In this document: piece after piece, positions 1 to 9,230 of the stretch
Numbering within the stretch: the first letter of the stretch is position 1
Layout of the letters: each line of letters starts with the position of its first letter
Origin: Jeotgalibaca dankookensis
GTDB lineage: Bacteria > Bacillota > Bacilli > Lactobacillales > Aerococcaceae
Reading direction: 5' to 3'
Length of the DNA: 64,000 nucleotides
Assembly: GCF_002005405.1 (NCBI RefSeq)
Contig: NZ_CP019728.1
Location: 620,001 to 684,000 of the forward strand
The notes under the pieces: generated by a model
Told to the model about the DNA's origin: nothing
The model's database searches: none
Seen by the model: only the letters and a program-made list of their open reading frames with translations
Program-made: the position numbers and the translations under genes

Positions 1-1088
1 AAAATTCAGGTATTAACTTTATCGGAACAGGGGTTTCAGGTGGAGAAGAAGGCGCGCTGAAAGGACCTTCCATAATGCCTGGTGGGCAAAAAGAAGCATA
101 TGAATTAGTGGAACCGATTTTAAAAGAAATTGCTGCTAAAGCAGACGATGGAACACCATGTGTCATTTATATCGGAAGTGACGGAGCAGGTCACTATGTA
201 AAAATGGTCCATAATGGTATTGAATATGGCGATATGCAACTCATTGCCGAGTCCTATGATTTAATGCGCCATTTTCTAAACATGAGTGTAGAAGAAATAG
301 CAGCTGTTTTTAAAGAATGGAATGCAGGAGAACTAGACAGCTATCTTATTGATATAACGGCTGATATCTTAACAAAGTATGATCCAGAAACAGGTAAACC
401 AATGGTTGACGTTATTCTTGACCGTGCTGGTAATAAAGGTACAGGCAAGTGGACTTCTCAAAGTGCACTTGATTTAGGAGTGCCATTACCATTAATTACA
501 GAGTCTGTTTTTGCACGCTTCATTTCCGCACTAAAGGCAGAGCGAATCATGGCAAGTAAAATACTTCCTAAAGTTGAGGGAGAGTTCCCTACCGTCGATC
601 GTGAACAGTTCTTAGAAAATATTCGTCAAGCATTATATTTTAGTAAGATTATGAGCTATGCCCAAGGATTTTCACAAATGCGTATAGCAAGCGAAGAAAA
701 TAACTGGAATCTTGAATATGGTGAGATTGCTAAAATATGGCGCGCAGGTTGTATCATCCGTGCAGGTTTCTTGCAAAATATTACAGATGCTTATGCTAAA
801 AAACCTGACTTAAGTAATTTATTGCTAGATGATTATTTTGTGGATATAACAAAAAAATATCACCAGTCAGTGCGTAAGGTTGTTGCAACAGCAGTAACAT
901 CAGGAATTCCTGTTCCAACTTTTTCTTCTGCTATTGCTTACTTCGACTCTTATCGAGCTGAAACACTGCCAGCAAATATTATTCAAGCACAACGAGACTA
1001 CTTTGGTGCTCATACATATGAACGAACTGATAAACCAGGAAACTATCATTTTGAATGGGATACTGAAGTAGAAACACTTCAAGATTAA
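1..1088 (+). CDS. gnd: 6-phosphogluconate dehydrogenase (decarboxylating), 5' end missing
   Basis: This gene oxidises 6-phosphogluconate with NADP to ribulose 5-phosphate, CO2 and NADPH in the cytosolic oxidative pentose phosphate pathway. The reading frame is already open at base 3 and has no start inside the window. About 362 codons are visible of a protein that is usually near 470 residues, so most of the N-terminal Rossmann NADP-binding domain is missing. Visible hallmarks are [11 protein letters not shown], then IMPGG, the family signature around [15 protein letters not shown], and the all-helical C-terminal domain with RAGCIIRA. It is followed by csrR-type regulator genes, as in several lactic acid bacteria. 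Identification is secure; only the cut edge is incomplete. Confidence 0.96.
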   Translation, partial: NSGINFIGTGVSGGEEGALKGPSIMPGGQKEAYELVEPILKEIAAKADDGTPCVIYIGSDGAGHYVKMVHNGIEYGDMQLIAESYDLMRHFLNMSVEEIAAVFKEWNAGELDSYLIDITADILTKYDPETGKPMVDVILDRAGNKGTGKWTSQSALDLGVPLPLITESVFARFISALKAERIMASKILPKVEGEFPTVDREQFLENIRQALYFSKIMSYAQGFSQMRIASEENNWNLEYGEIAKIWRAGCIIRAGFLQNITDAYAKKPDLSNLLLDDYFVDITKKYHQSVRKVVATAVTSGIPVPTFSSAIAYFDSYRAETLPANIIQAQRDYFGAHTYERTDKPGNYHFEWDTEVETLQD

Positions 1089-1099
1089 CAACAAGCATG

Positions 1100-1140
1100 A
1101 AGCAGGAGATGGCCAAGTCGTCTGCTGCTTTTTATATTTT
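1100..1140 (+). terminator. possible terminator after gnd
   Basis: AGCAG near 1101-1105 can pair with CTGCT near 1121-1126, with a partly paired interior, followed by a T-rich tract. The stem is imperfect, so this is a weak call. Confidence 0.4.
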
Positions 1141-1171
1141 TACTATTGCAATACGCTTTTAGTAGGAAATG

Positions 1172-1180
1172 TGTTAAAAT
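1172..1180 (+). promoter_or_regulatory. extended -10 promoter for csrRS
   Basis: TG-T-TAAAAT (TG at 1172-1173, hexamer 1175-1180) lies about 60 bases upstream of the regulator gene. No good -35 is seen at the standard distance, which is tolerated by extended -10 promoters. The same motif recurs upstream of several other genes here. Confidence 0.5.
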
Positions 1181-1241
1181 AAGAAAAGAATTTGATTATA
1201 AAAAGAATACATGACAATTAAAGTAATAAAAGGAGACGCCT

Positions 1242-1949
1242 ATGGAAAAAAATGGAAAACAACGAATATTGATTATAGAAGATGAAAAAAATTTAGCACG
1301 CTTTATTGAATTGGAATTAAAGCATGAGGGGTTTGAAACACAAACATGTGAAAACGGTCGGACTGGTTTAGAAGCGGCACTTAGTTCAGATTGGGATCTT
1401 ATTCTACTAGATTTGATGTTACCAGAACTAAATGGGATTGAAGTTTGTCGCCGTCTTCGCCCCGTCAAGAATGTACCAATTATTATTATGACTGCACGCG
1501 ATTCAGTAATTGACCGTGTGTCGGGATTAGACCATGGCGCAGATGACTATATTGTCAAACCTTTTGCTATTGAAGAACTATTGGCTCGTATTCGTGCATT
1601 ATTACGTCGAATTGATATTGAAGAAGAACAACGTAAAGTCAAACAAACAACTGTCTCTTATCGTGATCTCGTTATTGAAAAAGAAAATCGCATTGTTAAA
1701 CGAGGTGACGAACAAATTGAATTAACTAAGCGTGAGTACGAGTTACTCTTAATCCTAATGGAAAATATCAATATTGTTTTATCACGGCAAGTTCTTTTGA
1801 ACAAAGTATGGGGTTACAAGTCTGAGGTAGAAACAAATGTCGTTGACGTTTATATCCGTTATTTGCGTAATAAAATCGATGTTCCTGATAAAGACAGCTA
1901 CATCCAAACTGTCCGTGGAACAGGATATGTCATGCGCTCATCCAATTAG
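1242..1949 (+). CDS. csrR: OmpR-family response regulator, CsrR/CovR (ArlR) type
   Basis: This is a DNA-binding response regulator of 235 residues. The receiver domain (about 8-120) has the acidic pair in IIEDE, phosphoacceptor Asp57 in LLDLMLP, the conserved Thr in MTARD and Lys in IVKPF. The C-terminal winged helix (about 140-233) has the typical ETNVVDVYIRYLRNKID and TVRGTGYV segments. The sequence closely resembles CovR/CsrR of streptococci and ArlR of staphylococci; the two names cannot be separated from sequence alone. The start follows an AAAGGAGACG ribosome site. The partner kinase begins about 20 bases downstream, so the two are co-transcribed. In relatives this system controls surface and virulence functions; the target genes here are unknown. 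Confidence 0.9.
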   Translation: MEKNGKQRILIIEDEKNLARFIELELKHEGFETQTCENGRTGLEAALSSDWDLILLDLMLPELNGIEVCRRLRPVKNVPIIIMTARDSVIDRVSGLDHGADDYIVKPFAIEELLARIRALLRRIDIEEEQRKVKQTTVSYRDLVIEKENRIVKRGDEQIELTKREYELLLILMENINIVLSRQVLLNKVWGYKSEVETNVVDVYIRYLRNKIDVPDKDSYIQTVRGTGYVMRSSN

Positions 1950-1968
1950 GAAATGATAGGTGACAGTT

Positions 1969-3471
1969 ATGCTAAATAAGAAAAAAGGAAACCCTAAATC
2001 CATCCGGTGGAAATGGGGTTTTCGTTTAACAATTGCATTTTTTTTACTAGTTGTATTAACGGCTACGGTCTTATTAAACGGGTTTAGAGATAAACTTTAC
2101 GAGCAAGAAAAAGAAAATGCACGCGTTTTCGTTAGTCGGATTTCAGAAACGTTTGGACAAGTAAACACACGTCTTACCGCACAAAACGTAGAGAGTTTGA
2201 TTGAAAAGATTAATGTGTCCACCACTACAAGAGGACTAGTACGAGTTAATAATATACCTTATATTGACGCATTAAGGGAGCAAGGAATTGTTATCCGTGT
2301 GTTTAATCCAAAAGGAGAGCTTCTCTACCAAACACGACAAAATAATTCTAACTTTGCAAGACCATCAGGTTTTTATTTATTAGAAACACCCTTTAATGGA
2401 AAAGAGGGTTTTACCGGTGGAGATACAATCGTGAGCGAAAATGAGGGTGTTTTAAATGGATACGTTCAAGTATTCTTTCGTCTTTACGATTATCATGACA
2501 TAGTTGCTTCAGCCAATAAGTTAGTTTTTATTATTATACTAACTGGTTTTTTTATATCGGCAGCATTAGGATATGGGTTTGCGCAAATATTCTTTCGTCC
2601 TATTAAACAAATGACTGATACTATGACAGAAATTACCGAAGATAATCTATCGCAAACGCGTATCCGTATGAAAAAAATTGGGAGTGAAGATGAGTTGAGT
2701 GACTTGTCTTTTCAAATCAACCATTTATTGGATAAAATGGCTACTTATGTGACACAGCAAAAACAATTTGTAGAAGATGTTTCACATGAATTACGGACTC
2801 CAACGGCAATTGTAGAAGGTCACTTAAAGTTATTAAATCGGTGGGGAAAAGATGATCCGCAAGTATTAGATGAATCACTTGCAGCGTCATTAAATGAAAT
2901 AACGCGTATGAAAACGCTCGTACAAGAGATGTTAGATTTATCACGAGCCGAGCAAGTACAAACGCACTATCATAGCGAAGTAACGCCCGTTGTAGACGTC
3001 ATATCGCAAATATTTCATAACTTTAAAATACTTTATCCAGATTTCACTTTTTATTTCGATAACGATTTATCTAAAGAACGAGAAATTCAAATTTATAGAA
3101 ATCACTTAGAACAAATATTGGTGATATTATTAGATAATGCCGTTAAATATTCAACAACACGAAAAGAAATCCACATTTCTATTTCAGAAACATTAATGAA
3201 AATTCAAATTGCTATTCAAGATTTCGGTGAAGGCATGTCACGAGAAGACCAGGAGAAAGTATTTAATCGTTTTTATCGGATTGATAAAGCCCGTTCACGC
3301 GAAAAAGGGGGACACGGGCTAGGACTGTCAATTGCTAAAGAGCTAATTGAAGGTTACAAAGGCGATATCTCTGTTGAGAGCGCTTTGGGCCACGGAACTG
3401 TATTTCGTATTCAATTACCATTTATAAGTGATGAAATAGATGAAAAAAATATGTTGGACAACCAACTATAA
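1969..3471 (+). CDS. csrS: sensor histidine kinase, CsrS/ArlS type
   Basis: This is a membrane sensor kinase of 500 residues, partner of the upstream regulator. A short cytoplasmic N-terminus is followed by one membrane helix (about 17-37), an extracellular sensor region of about 145 residues, and a second helix (about 184-208). A HAMP linker comes next, then a HisKA domain with phosphoacceptor His273 in VSHELRTP, and a HATPase domain with N, G1 (DFGEGMS) and G2 (GGHGLGLS) boxes. An upstream in-frame GTG at 1960 is less likely: AGGTGA at 1958-1963 is well spaced for the ATG at 1969. The gene ends just before a strong bidirectional terminator. The signal sensed cannot be told. Confidence 0.9.
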   Translation: MLNKKKGNPKSIRWKWGFRLTIAFFLLVVLTATVLLNGFRDKLYEQEKENARVFVSRISETFGQVNTRLTAQNVESLIEKINVSTTTRGLVRVNNIPYIDALREQGIVIRVFNPKGELLYQTRQNNSNFARPSGFYLLETPFNGKEGFTGGDTIVSENEGVLNGYVQVFFRLYDYHDIVASANKLVFIIILTGFFISAALGYGFAQIFFRPIKQMTDTMTEITEDNLSQTRIRMKKIGSEDELSDLSFQINHLLDKMATYVTQQKQFVEDVSHELRTPTAIVEGHLKLLNRWGKDDPQVLDESLAASLNEITRMKTLVQEMLDLSRAEQVQTHYHSEVTPVVDVISQIFHNFKILYPDFTFYFDNDLSKEREIQIYRNHLEQILVILLDNAVKYSTTRKEIHISISETLMKIQIAIQDFGEGMSREDQEKVFNRFYRIDKARSREKGGHGLGLSIAKELIEGYKGDISVESALGHGTVFRIQLPFISDEIDEKNMLDNQL

Positions 3472-3517
3472 GATAATAAAAGGGCCACTCTCCAAAAGAG
3501 TGGCCCTTTTATTATCT
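3471..3517. terminator. bidirectional terminator between csrS and yidC
   Basis: A perfect 20-bp inverted repeat (3471-3490 with 3498-3517) surrounds a 7-base loop. The stem has a GGGCCACTC core and A/T-rich flanks, so each strand carries a U-run. It serves the two convergent genes. Confidence 0.95.
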
Positions 3518-3527
3518 TAGTAATCGT

Positions 3528-4454
3528 TTATTTTCGTTGTTGTTTTCCAGCATTACGGTTACGCTTTTTGCTTTTATTGGCGTACTCTTGTGAAGAGGAT
3601 AGTGTTTTTACTTCCGTTTTTGGTGCTGGTTTTACTTTTTTGATTGGGCGTTTAATTGGATTTTTTGTCATTTCTTCTGAAACTTGTGACTTAACACGCG
3701 GTTTAATCAACTTGTTTTGTAAGTAGGTTTGACCAATTGCGAATAAACCACCTGCAAACCAGTAAAGAGCCAACCCAGCAGGTGAAGACCATGAGAAGAA
3801 TAAAATCATCAATGGGCTCATCAGAGTCATTGTTTTCATTTGTTGTCGTTGTGCTTCTGGCATGTCAAGCATCGATATTTTACTTTGAATATAGTAAGAG
3901 ATACCAGCTAAGATAGCGAGTAGAGCACTTGGTTCACCTAAATTAATACCTAAAAAAGTACTTTGAGAAATTTCAGGTGTTAAGTTAACAGCTTGATACA
4001 TTGACGTAAAAATTGGCATTTGGATGAGAAGGGGTAAACAACCAATCCCACCTGTCATACTAATATTATTATCTTTATAAAGGGCCATCATTTCTTGAGA
4101 AATTTCTGCTTTTTCTTCCTGATTTGTTGCTTCTTTTTGACGACGCTGAATATCGTCTAAATCAGGTTTGATATACTTCATTTTTTCTTGCTGAATCATG
4201 GATTTACGCATTTGACTAAAGTTCAATGGCAAAATAATAATCCGGACAATGATGGTAATTACAATAATCGCAAGGCCATAATTTCCACCTAAGGATTCTG
4301 CCAACCAGACAATTGCCTTGCCAGTGGGAACAACAAGATATTCATAAATAAATCCAGTTGGATTTCGGTCGCTATCATACTGCATACAACCGGTTAGAAA
4401 CGTAACGATTGCAAGCATTTGTGCAGAAAACAATAACTTTTTGCTTATTTTCAT
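3528..4454 (-). CDS. yidC: membrane protein insertase YidC (lipoprotein form)
   Basis: YidC inserts and folds proteins in the cytoplasmic membrane, alone or with SecYEG. The product is about 308 residues with a lipoprotein signal ending in the lipobox LTGC. Several membrane helices follow, including the conserved segments GGIGCLPLLIQMPIFTSMYQ and SPAGLALYWFAGG. The tail is strongly basic (KKVKPAPK ... KSKKRNRNAGKQQRK), as in YidC2/OxaA2 paralogues that can bind ribosomes. The ATG at 4454 is chosen over an upstream TTG at 4481 because AAAGGA sits 8 bases before it. It lies downstream of acyP and is probably co-transcribed with it. rnpA and rpmH, neighbours of the other yidC copy in many relatives, are not present here. 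Confidence 0.95.
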   Translation of the reverse strand: MKISKKLLFSAQMLAIVTFLTGCMQYDSDRNPTGFIYEYLVVPTGKAIVWLAESLGGNYGLAIIVITIIVRIIILPLNFSQMRKSMIQQEKMKYIKPDLDDIQRRQKEATNQEEKAEISQEMMALYKDNNISMTGGIGCLPLLIQMPIFTSMYQAVNLTPEISQSTFLGINLGEPSALLAILAGISYYIQSKISMLDMPEAQRQQMKTMTLMSPLMILFFSWSSPAGLALYWFAGGLFAIGQTYLQNKLIKPRVKSQVSEEMTKNPIKRPIKKVKPAPKTEVKTLSSSQEYANKSKKRNRNAGKQQRK

Positions 4455-4554
4455 ATCAACATTCCTTTTTCTAAATTTCAATCGCTTTTAACTATAGCGT
4501 ACCGTTTCACTTATTTCAATGGCCTTTAGAATAAATAAGGAAAACTAAAGGAAT

Positions 4555-4833
4555 TTAAGGATAAACTATTTTAAACGAATTGTAGTTAGGCAAATCATTT
4601 TCTGTAGTCACCGTCACATCATCTATTACGGCGAAGGAAGGCTTTTTATTTTTTAACTGTGAGACAAAGGTTTGTAAATCTTCTTTATTAGAAGAAGCAT
4701 GAATTAAAACAGAACCATCTGATTGATTTTCTACTGTTCCTAAGATGCCTATTTGATCAGCTAAAGTTTTTGTATGGTAACGAAAGCCAACACCCTGAAC
4801 TTTCCCTTGGACAACTATTTTTACATTTTCCAT
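4555..4833 (-). CDS. acyP: acylphosphatase
   Basis: This small cytosolic enzyme of 92 residues hydrolyses carboxyl-phosphate bonds in acyl phosphates. The signature GKVQGVGFR (about 10-18) supplies the phosphate-binding loop and catalytic Arg. The catalytic Asn is in the segment TVENQSDGSV. The length equals the family norm. AAGGAG lies just before the ATG. A good sigma-A promoter reads into it at 4922-4894, and yidC follows in the same direction. The physiological substrate is not established for bacterial members. Confidence 0.95.
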   Translation of the reverse strand: MENVKIVVQGKVQGVGFRYHTKTLADQIGILGTVENQSDGSVLIHASSNKEDLQTFVSQLKNKKPSFAVIDDVTVTTENDLPNYNSFKIVYP

Positions 4834-4893
4834 ATTAAGGCTCCTTTCGAAAGCTAAAAATTTTATTCTTCCTTTCTTATTTGTTATATTTCT

Positions 4894-4922
4894 AGTGTAC
4901 CGACTTATAGAATACGCGTCAA
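4894..4922 (-). promoter_or_regulatory. sigma-A promoter for acyP-yidC
   Basis: Read on the minus strand, TTGACG (4922-4917) and TACACT (4899-4894) are separated by exactly 17 bases. The -10 ends about 60 bases before the acyP start. Confidence 0.75.
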
Positions 4923-4951
4923 TTTTAATCCTAGTGAAATGAGGGAATTTT

Positions 4952-5242
4952 ATGTATCAAGTTATTACAATGAAAGGCGAATATGAACCTTGGTGGTTCT
5001 TTGATAATTGGGAATTATTAATTGAAAGGAACGAATCCTTTCCTAAATTTGAACAAGCACTTCAAGTTTATGAAGAAAAACTAGCCGTCTTATCTAAGAA
5101 ATATCCAAATAGAAAAACAAAGGAACCATATCTAACAGCTTTTTGGACTAAGGAAGAAGCTACTTATTGCGAGTCATGCTCAGATGATTTACAAATATAC
5201 CATGGGTTAATTTTATTAAAAGATAATAAAAGAATCAGTTAA
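4952..5242 (+). CDS. DUF1033 family protein
   Basis: This small soluble protein of 96 residues matches the pattern of the DUF1033 family: MYQVI..KGE.EPWWFF near the N-terminus and an acidic and aromatic body. A CESC motif lies near residue 71. There is no signal peptide or membrane helix. It has its own ribosome site (GAGGGAATTTT) and is followed by a terminator, so it is probably a single-gene unit. The function is unknown. Family members occur mostly in Lactobacillales and Bacillales, which agrees with the suggested origin of this DNA. Confidence 0.8.
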   Translation: MYQVITMKGEYEPWWFFDNWELLIERNESFPKFEQALQVYEEKLAVLSKKYPNRKTKEPYLTAFWTKEEATYCESCSDDLQIYHGLILLKDNKRIS

Positions 5243-5250
5243 GGTGGTTT

Positions 5251-5281
5251 ACAGTATTTCCTCAAGGAATGCTGTTTTTTT
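5251..5281 (+). terminator. terminator after the DUF1033 gene
   Basis: ACAGTATTTCC (5251-5261) pairs with GGAATGCTGT (5266-5275) across a short loop with one bulge, followed by a run of seven T. Confidence 0.75.
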
Positions 5282-5318
5282 AGTATCTTTGTAAATTTTA
5301 AGGAATCCTCTATAAACA

Positions 5319-5327
5319 TGTTATAAT
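5319..5327 (+). promoter_or_regulatory. extended -10 promoter for ftsK
   Basis: TG-T-TATAAT (hexamer 5322-5327) is a consensus extended -10 about 43 bases before the start codon. The -35 is poor. Confidence 0.65.
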
Positions 5328-5369
5328 GTCATATAGTGTATATGATTTTATTAGAAATGAGTGAGCGTT

Positions 5370-7808
5370 ATGGCAAGACAAAAAACTACAAAGAGAAAAT
5401 TGAATCGGCCTAGAAAAAAAACGAGTCGAATGTCTTATGAATTAATAGGCATTTTATTCGTATTTGCAGCAGTTTTAGGAATAAGTCACCTAGGTTTTAT
5501 CGGGATATTAGTTGCGAATTTTTTCCGGTTCTTTTTTGGAGAAGTCTATCAGATCCCTCTTTCTTTATTTGGTATCTATGGTCTATATTTACTCATAATA
5601 GGCAGGGAACCACGTATTAGAAAACGTTATTTATTTTCACTACTGATTATTTTAGCAGCAGGCATGCTACTATTACATGCTCTGACATTTAAACATGTCA
5701 TCAATGATAACAGTTCATTGTTTCAAATAACGTTGCTGCGTTTTCTAGCTGATATGAATGCTGGCCTTATTTCAGGCATCATGGGCGGGGGAATGATTGG
5801 TGCTCTTTTATACACAGTGAGTCATTTTTTGTTTGCACAATGGGGAACCTACGTGATTGTAGCCATTCTACTATTTTGGGGTATTTGTATTGCTTTAGGT
5901 TTAACGACAAAGGATATTATGGATAAAATTCGAACGTTTACATTATATGTCATTCGTTCAATCAAACAGCTGTTAAGTCCTGTAGTTAGATTTGTTAAGT
6001 CTAAATTTGCTACAGCAAAAGAAAAATCACAAAAGAGTAAAACAGAGAATCCAGTTGTTGTAAATAACCATATGAATACTGAACGATCACAAGATTATAC
6101 AGAAAATAAAAGTGTAAAGACTTCTTGGTTAGATAATGCTAAGAATAAAATAAATAAAGTAGCAAAAAATTTAGAAGAGGATACTGCTTTAAAAAATGAA
6201 AAAAACGAACAATTAACAATTGATAGTTATCAAACAGAAGAGTTATCACAATTAAAACTAGCAGTAGAAAAGGATGATTTATTAAACGATCAAAATGAGG
6301 AAATGGATAGTGAGGACGATAACGAAGGTGTGTTAAGTTTTGAAATAGAAGCAGAAGCTGAAAATCGAGATTATCAGTTACCTCCGGTTACTTTGCTTAA
6401 AGAATTACCTCCAACAGATCAATCAAATGAATACACAATTATCGAAAAAAATGTAAAAAAATTAGAAGATACCTTTTCTAGTTTTGGTGTTGATGCTAAA
6501 GTTCGTAAAGCAAATTTAGGTCCTTCAGTTACAAAGTATGAAATCCAACCTGCTGTGGGGGTAAAGGTTAGTAAAATTGTCAGCCTGTCTGATGACTTAG
6601 CGTTGGCCTTAGCAGCAAAAGATATCCGAATAGAGGCACCGATACCAGGGAAATCATTTATTGGTATTGAAGTGCCTAATAGTGAAGTAAGTACGGTTTC
6701 TTTTAGAAGTGTGATTGAGCGCCACTCCAATGCAGATAAATTATTAGAAGTTCCGCTAGGAAGAGATGTTTCTGGTTCTGTCCAATATGCGGATTTAACC
6801 AAAATGCCCCATCTTTTAATTGCCGGAGCAACTGGGAGTGGTAAGTCAGTAAGTATCAACGGTATTATTATTAGCATCTTAATGAAAGCTAAACCAAACG
6901 AAGTTAAAATGATGATGATTGACCCAAAAAAAGTAGAATTAAATGTTTATAATGGGGTACCGCATCTTTTAACACCAGTTGTTACGAACCCACGTAAAGC
7001 TGCTCAAGCGCTACATAAAGTGGTAGCAGAAATGGAAAGGCGCTATGAATTGTTTGCTGGAACAGGTATGCGAAATATTGATGGCTACAATGAGCTCGTC
7101 CTTGAACATAATATTGAAACAGGAGAAAACAATCCAAAACTACCTTATATTGTTGTAATAGTCGATGAACTAGCTGATTTAATGATGGTAGCAAGTAATG
7201 AGGTCGAAGATGCCATTACGCGTTTAGCTCAAATGGCACGAGCAGCTGGTATTCATATGATTTTAGCTACACAAAGACCTAGTGTGGACGTCATTACAGG
7301 AATTATTAAGGCAAATGTCCCATCCAGAATTGCGTTTGCAGTTTCGAGTTCAATTGATTCTCGAACGATATTAGACGGATCAGGCGCAGAAAAATTATTA
7401 GGACGCGGGGATATGTTGTACCGCCCTATGGGGGAGAATAAACCCAAACGTGTTCAAGGTGCCTATATTTCTGATTCTGAAGTGGAAAGGATTGTTACTT
7501 TTGTTAAAGAGCAGCAAGAACCCAATTATTCTGAAGAAATGATGAAACTCGATACAACACCGGTTCAAACAGATGAACCCGAAGATGAATACTTCCAACC
7601 AGCATTAGAATTTATTATTGATGAAGAATCCGCTAGTATTTCTAAGCTACAACGTCGATTTAGAATTGGCTACAACCGAGCTGCTCGGATTATAGACGAT
7701 ATGGAGGCGCGTGGTTACGTAGGGCCAGCAGACGGAAGTAAACCTAGAAAAGTGAATGTTACAAGTGATATGATAGAAGATAATTCGGATTCTACGGAGT
7801 TAATTTGA
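5370..7808 (+). CDS. ftsK: DNA translocase FtsK/SpoIIIE
   Basis: This is a membrane-anchored, ATP-driven DNA pump that clears chromosomes from the division septum. The protein is 812 residues from the ATG at 5370; an in-frame GTG at 5361 has a poorer ribosome site. About four membrane helices lie in the first 190 residues. A polar, acidic linker (about 195-345) follows, then the alpha/beta motor with Walker A GATGSGKS at 486-493 and Walker B in [12 protein letters not shown]. The C-terminal gamma winged helix (about 740-800) contains [23 protein letters not shown] and reads polar DNA sequences. The gene stands upstream of the bmpA-nup and ymf genes, an arrangement also known in Listeria. Confidence 0.95.
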   Translation: MARQKTTKRKLNRPRKKTSRMSYELIGILFVFAAVLGISHLGFIGILVANFFRFFFGEVYQIPLSLFGIYGLYLLIIGREPRIRKRYLFSLLIILAAGMLLLHALTFKHVINDNSSLFQITLLRFLADMNAGLISGIMGGGMIGALLYTVSHFLFAQWGTYVIVAILLFWGICIALGLTTKDIMDKIRTFTLYVIRSIKQLLSPVVRFVKSKFATAKEKSQKSKTENPVVVNNHMNTERSQDYTENKSVKTSWLDNAKNKINKVAKNLEEDTALKNEKNEQLTIDSYQTEELSQLKLAVEKDDLLNDQNEEMDSEDDNEGVLSFEIEAEAENRDYQLPPVTLLKELPPTDQSNEYTIIEKNVKKLEDTFSSFGVDAKVRKANLGPSVTKYEIQPAVGVKVSKIVSLSDDLALALAAKDIRIEAPIPGKSFIGIEVPNSEVSTVSFRSVIERHSNADKLLEVPLGRDVSGSVQYADLTKMPHLLIAGATGSGKSVSINGIIISILMKAKPNEVKMMMIDPKKVELNVYNGVPHLLTPVVTNPRKAAQALHKVVAEMERRYELFAGTGMRNIDGYNELVLEHNIETGENNPKLPYIVVIVDELADLMMVASNEVEDAITRLAQMARAAGIHMILATQRPSVDVITGIIKANVPSRIAFAVSSSIDSRTILDGSGAEKLLGRGDMLYRPMGENKPKRVQGAYISDSEVERIVTFVKEQQEPNYSEEMMKLDTTPVQTDEPEDEYFQPALEFIIDEESASISKLQRRFRIGYNRAARIIDDMEARGYVGPADGSKPRKVNVTSDMIEDNSDSTELI

Positions 7809-7898
7809 TAGTAAGTGTTTTCAAAGAGACAAGTCATTAATGTAAAATGAAAATTAGATAATAATTAACTGAAGTATATTCCTTAATTTTTTTAAATG

Positions 7899-7907
7899 TG
7901 CTATTCT
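7899..7907 (+). promoter_or_regulatory. extended -10 promoter for bmpA
   Basis: TG-C-TATTCT (hexamer 7902-7907) lies about 64 bases before the TTG start. The 7809-7970 gap otherwise shows only A/T-rich DNA. Confidence 0.45.
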
Positions 7908-7970
7908 TTAACTAAGCGAGAGATGAACTTGCAAAAATAGAGTGAATTTACTCAAAATGGAGGGTTTATA

Positions 7971-9041
7971 TTGAAAAACAAAAAATTAATCAGCTTACTA
8001 ACGCTAGGAATGAGTGCCAGCGTATTACTTGCTGCATGTTCTAGCGAAGGAGAAGAAGTGTCATCTGGATCTGTCGAAACAGCAGGTGATGATTTTTCAG
8101 TCGCAATGGTTACAGATACAGGCGGCGTTGATGATAAGTCCTTTAACCAAAGTGCTTGGGAAGGTTTGAAAGCATGGGGTGAAGAAAATGGAAAAGAAAA
8201 AGGATTAAGTGGTTATGACTACTTCCAATCTGAAAATGAATCTGATTTCATTACACACTTTGCAACAGGTGCGAATAGCGGTTTTGATGTGATGTTTGGT
8301 GTTGGTTATCTTCTAAAAGATGCAATTCAAGAGTCTGCTAATAACTACCCAGATACTAAATTTGCTATCATTGACGATACAATTGAGGGTGAAAATACAA
8401 CTTCTGTCTTATTTTATGATAACGAAGCGGCATTTTTAGCTGGTGTTGCAGCTGCTAAAACAACTAAAACTGACCATGTGGCCTTCGTAGGTGGTATGGA
8501 AAGTGTGGTAATTGACCGCTTTGAAGCAGGTTTTGTTGCTGGTGTTGAGCATGTAAACCCTGATATTGAAATTTCAGTTCAGTATGTAGGTAGTTTTGCA
8601 GATGCAGCACAAGCTAAATCAATTGCCAACGGCCTATACTCAAACGGCGCGGATATTATCTATCAAGCAGCTGGTAATGCTGGAAATGGTGTCTTCTCCG
8701 AAGCGCGTGATATTGTAACGGCTGATCCAAGTCGAGAAGTATATGTTATCGGTGTTGACCGTGACCAAGAAGAAGAAGGTAAGTTAGAAATTGATGGGGA
8801 AGTACGTGATTTAACTTTAACATCAACAGTTAAAGGTGTCGGAACTGCCGCTCAAGAGATTGCTAATAAAGCTTTGAATGGCGAATTTCCAGCTAATGAA
8901 ACACAATTCCTTGGTTTGGCAGATAACGGTGTAAGCTTAACCGATGGTGTGCTAAGTGAAGAAGCACTTGAAGCAGTTAGAGAAGCAGAAGAAGCGATTA
9001 TTAATGGTGAAATCGAAGTACCTGAATCACCTGCTGAATAA
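7971..9041 (+). CDS. bmpA: BmpA/PnrA-type nucleoside-binding lipoprotein
   Basis: This is an extracellular substrate-binding lipoprotein of 356 residues for an ABC importer of nucleosides. A signal peptide ends in the lipobox LLAAC (Cys near 22). The mature part fits the Bmp (PnrA-like) family: MVTDTGGVDDKSFNQSAWEGL near 45-65, then VGYLLKDAI and GADIIYQAAGNAGNGVF. It starts with TTG behind a strong GGAGGG site. The importer ATPase and two permeases follow after a terminator, which should make the binding protein more abundant than the pump. Homologues (TcsA, BmpA of Lactococcus, RnsB) bind purine and pyrimidine nucleosides; specificity here is inferred. Confidence 0.9.
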   Translation: MKNKKLISLLTLGMSASVLLAACSSEGEEVSSGSVETAGDDFSVAMVTDTGGVDDKSFNQSAWEGLKAWGEENGKEKGLSGYDYFQSENESDFITHFATGANSGFDVMFGVGYLLKDAIQESANNYPDTKFAIIDDTIEGENTTSVLFYDNEAAFLAGVAAAKTTKTDHVAFVGGMESVVIDRFEAGFVAGVEHVNPDIEISVQYVGSFADAAQAKSIANGLYSNGADIIYQAAGNAGNGVFSEARDIVTADPSREVYVIGVDRDQEEEGKLEIDGEVRDLTLTSTVKGVGTAAQEIANKALNGEFPANETQFLGLADNGVSLTDGVLSEEALEAVREAEEAIINGEIEVPESPAE

Positions 9042-9071
9042 TTAAATAACAATAGATAACACTTGTGAGTC

Positions 9072-9100
9072 GGTTGGAACAATTGTTCCAACCCTTTTTT
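9072..9100 (+). terminator. terminator after bmpA
   Basis: A perfect 22-base palindrome (9072-9093, 9-bp stem and 4-base AATT loop) is followed by CTTTTTT. It separates bmpA from nupABC and probably allows partial read-through. Confidence 0.85.
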
Positions 9101-9158
9101 ACCCTTTTTTTCAACGAAATCCATACTAATTATCATCATATTTTAATTAATAAAGCTA

Positions 9159-9187
9159 TAGTCATCTAAAGATTCTTCTAGTATAAT
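9159..9187 (+). promoter_or_regulatory. promoter for nupABC
   Basis: TAGTCA (9159-9164, 4 of 6 matches to TTGACA) and a consensus TATAAT (9182-9187) are 17 bases apart. The nupA start is about 44 bases downstream. Confidence 0.6.
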
Positions 9188-9230
9188 AGTTGTAATTATT
9201 TTAAATAAGATTTAATAAGGAGGAAAGCTA

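Noticed and set aside
6419-6877. Minus-strand frame of 152 codons inside ftsK
   Set aside because: It lies wholly antisense to the conserved motor region of ftsK, and nothing in its translation looks like a protein family.
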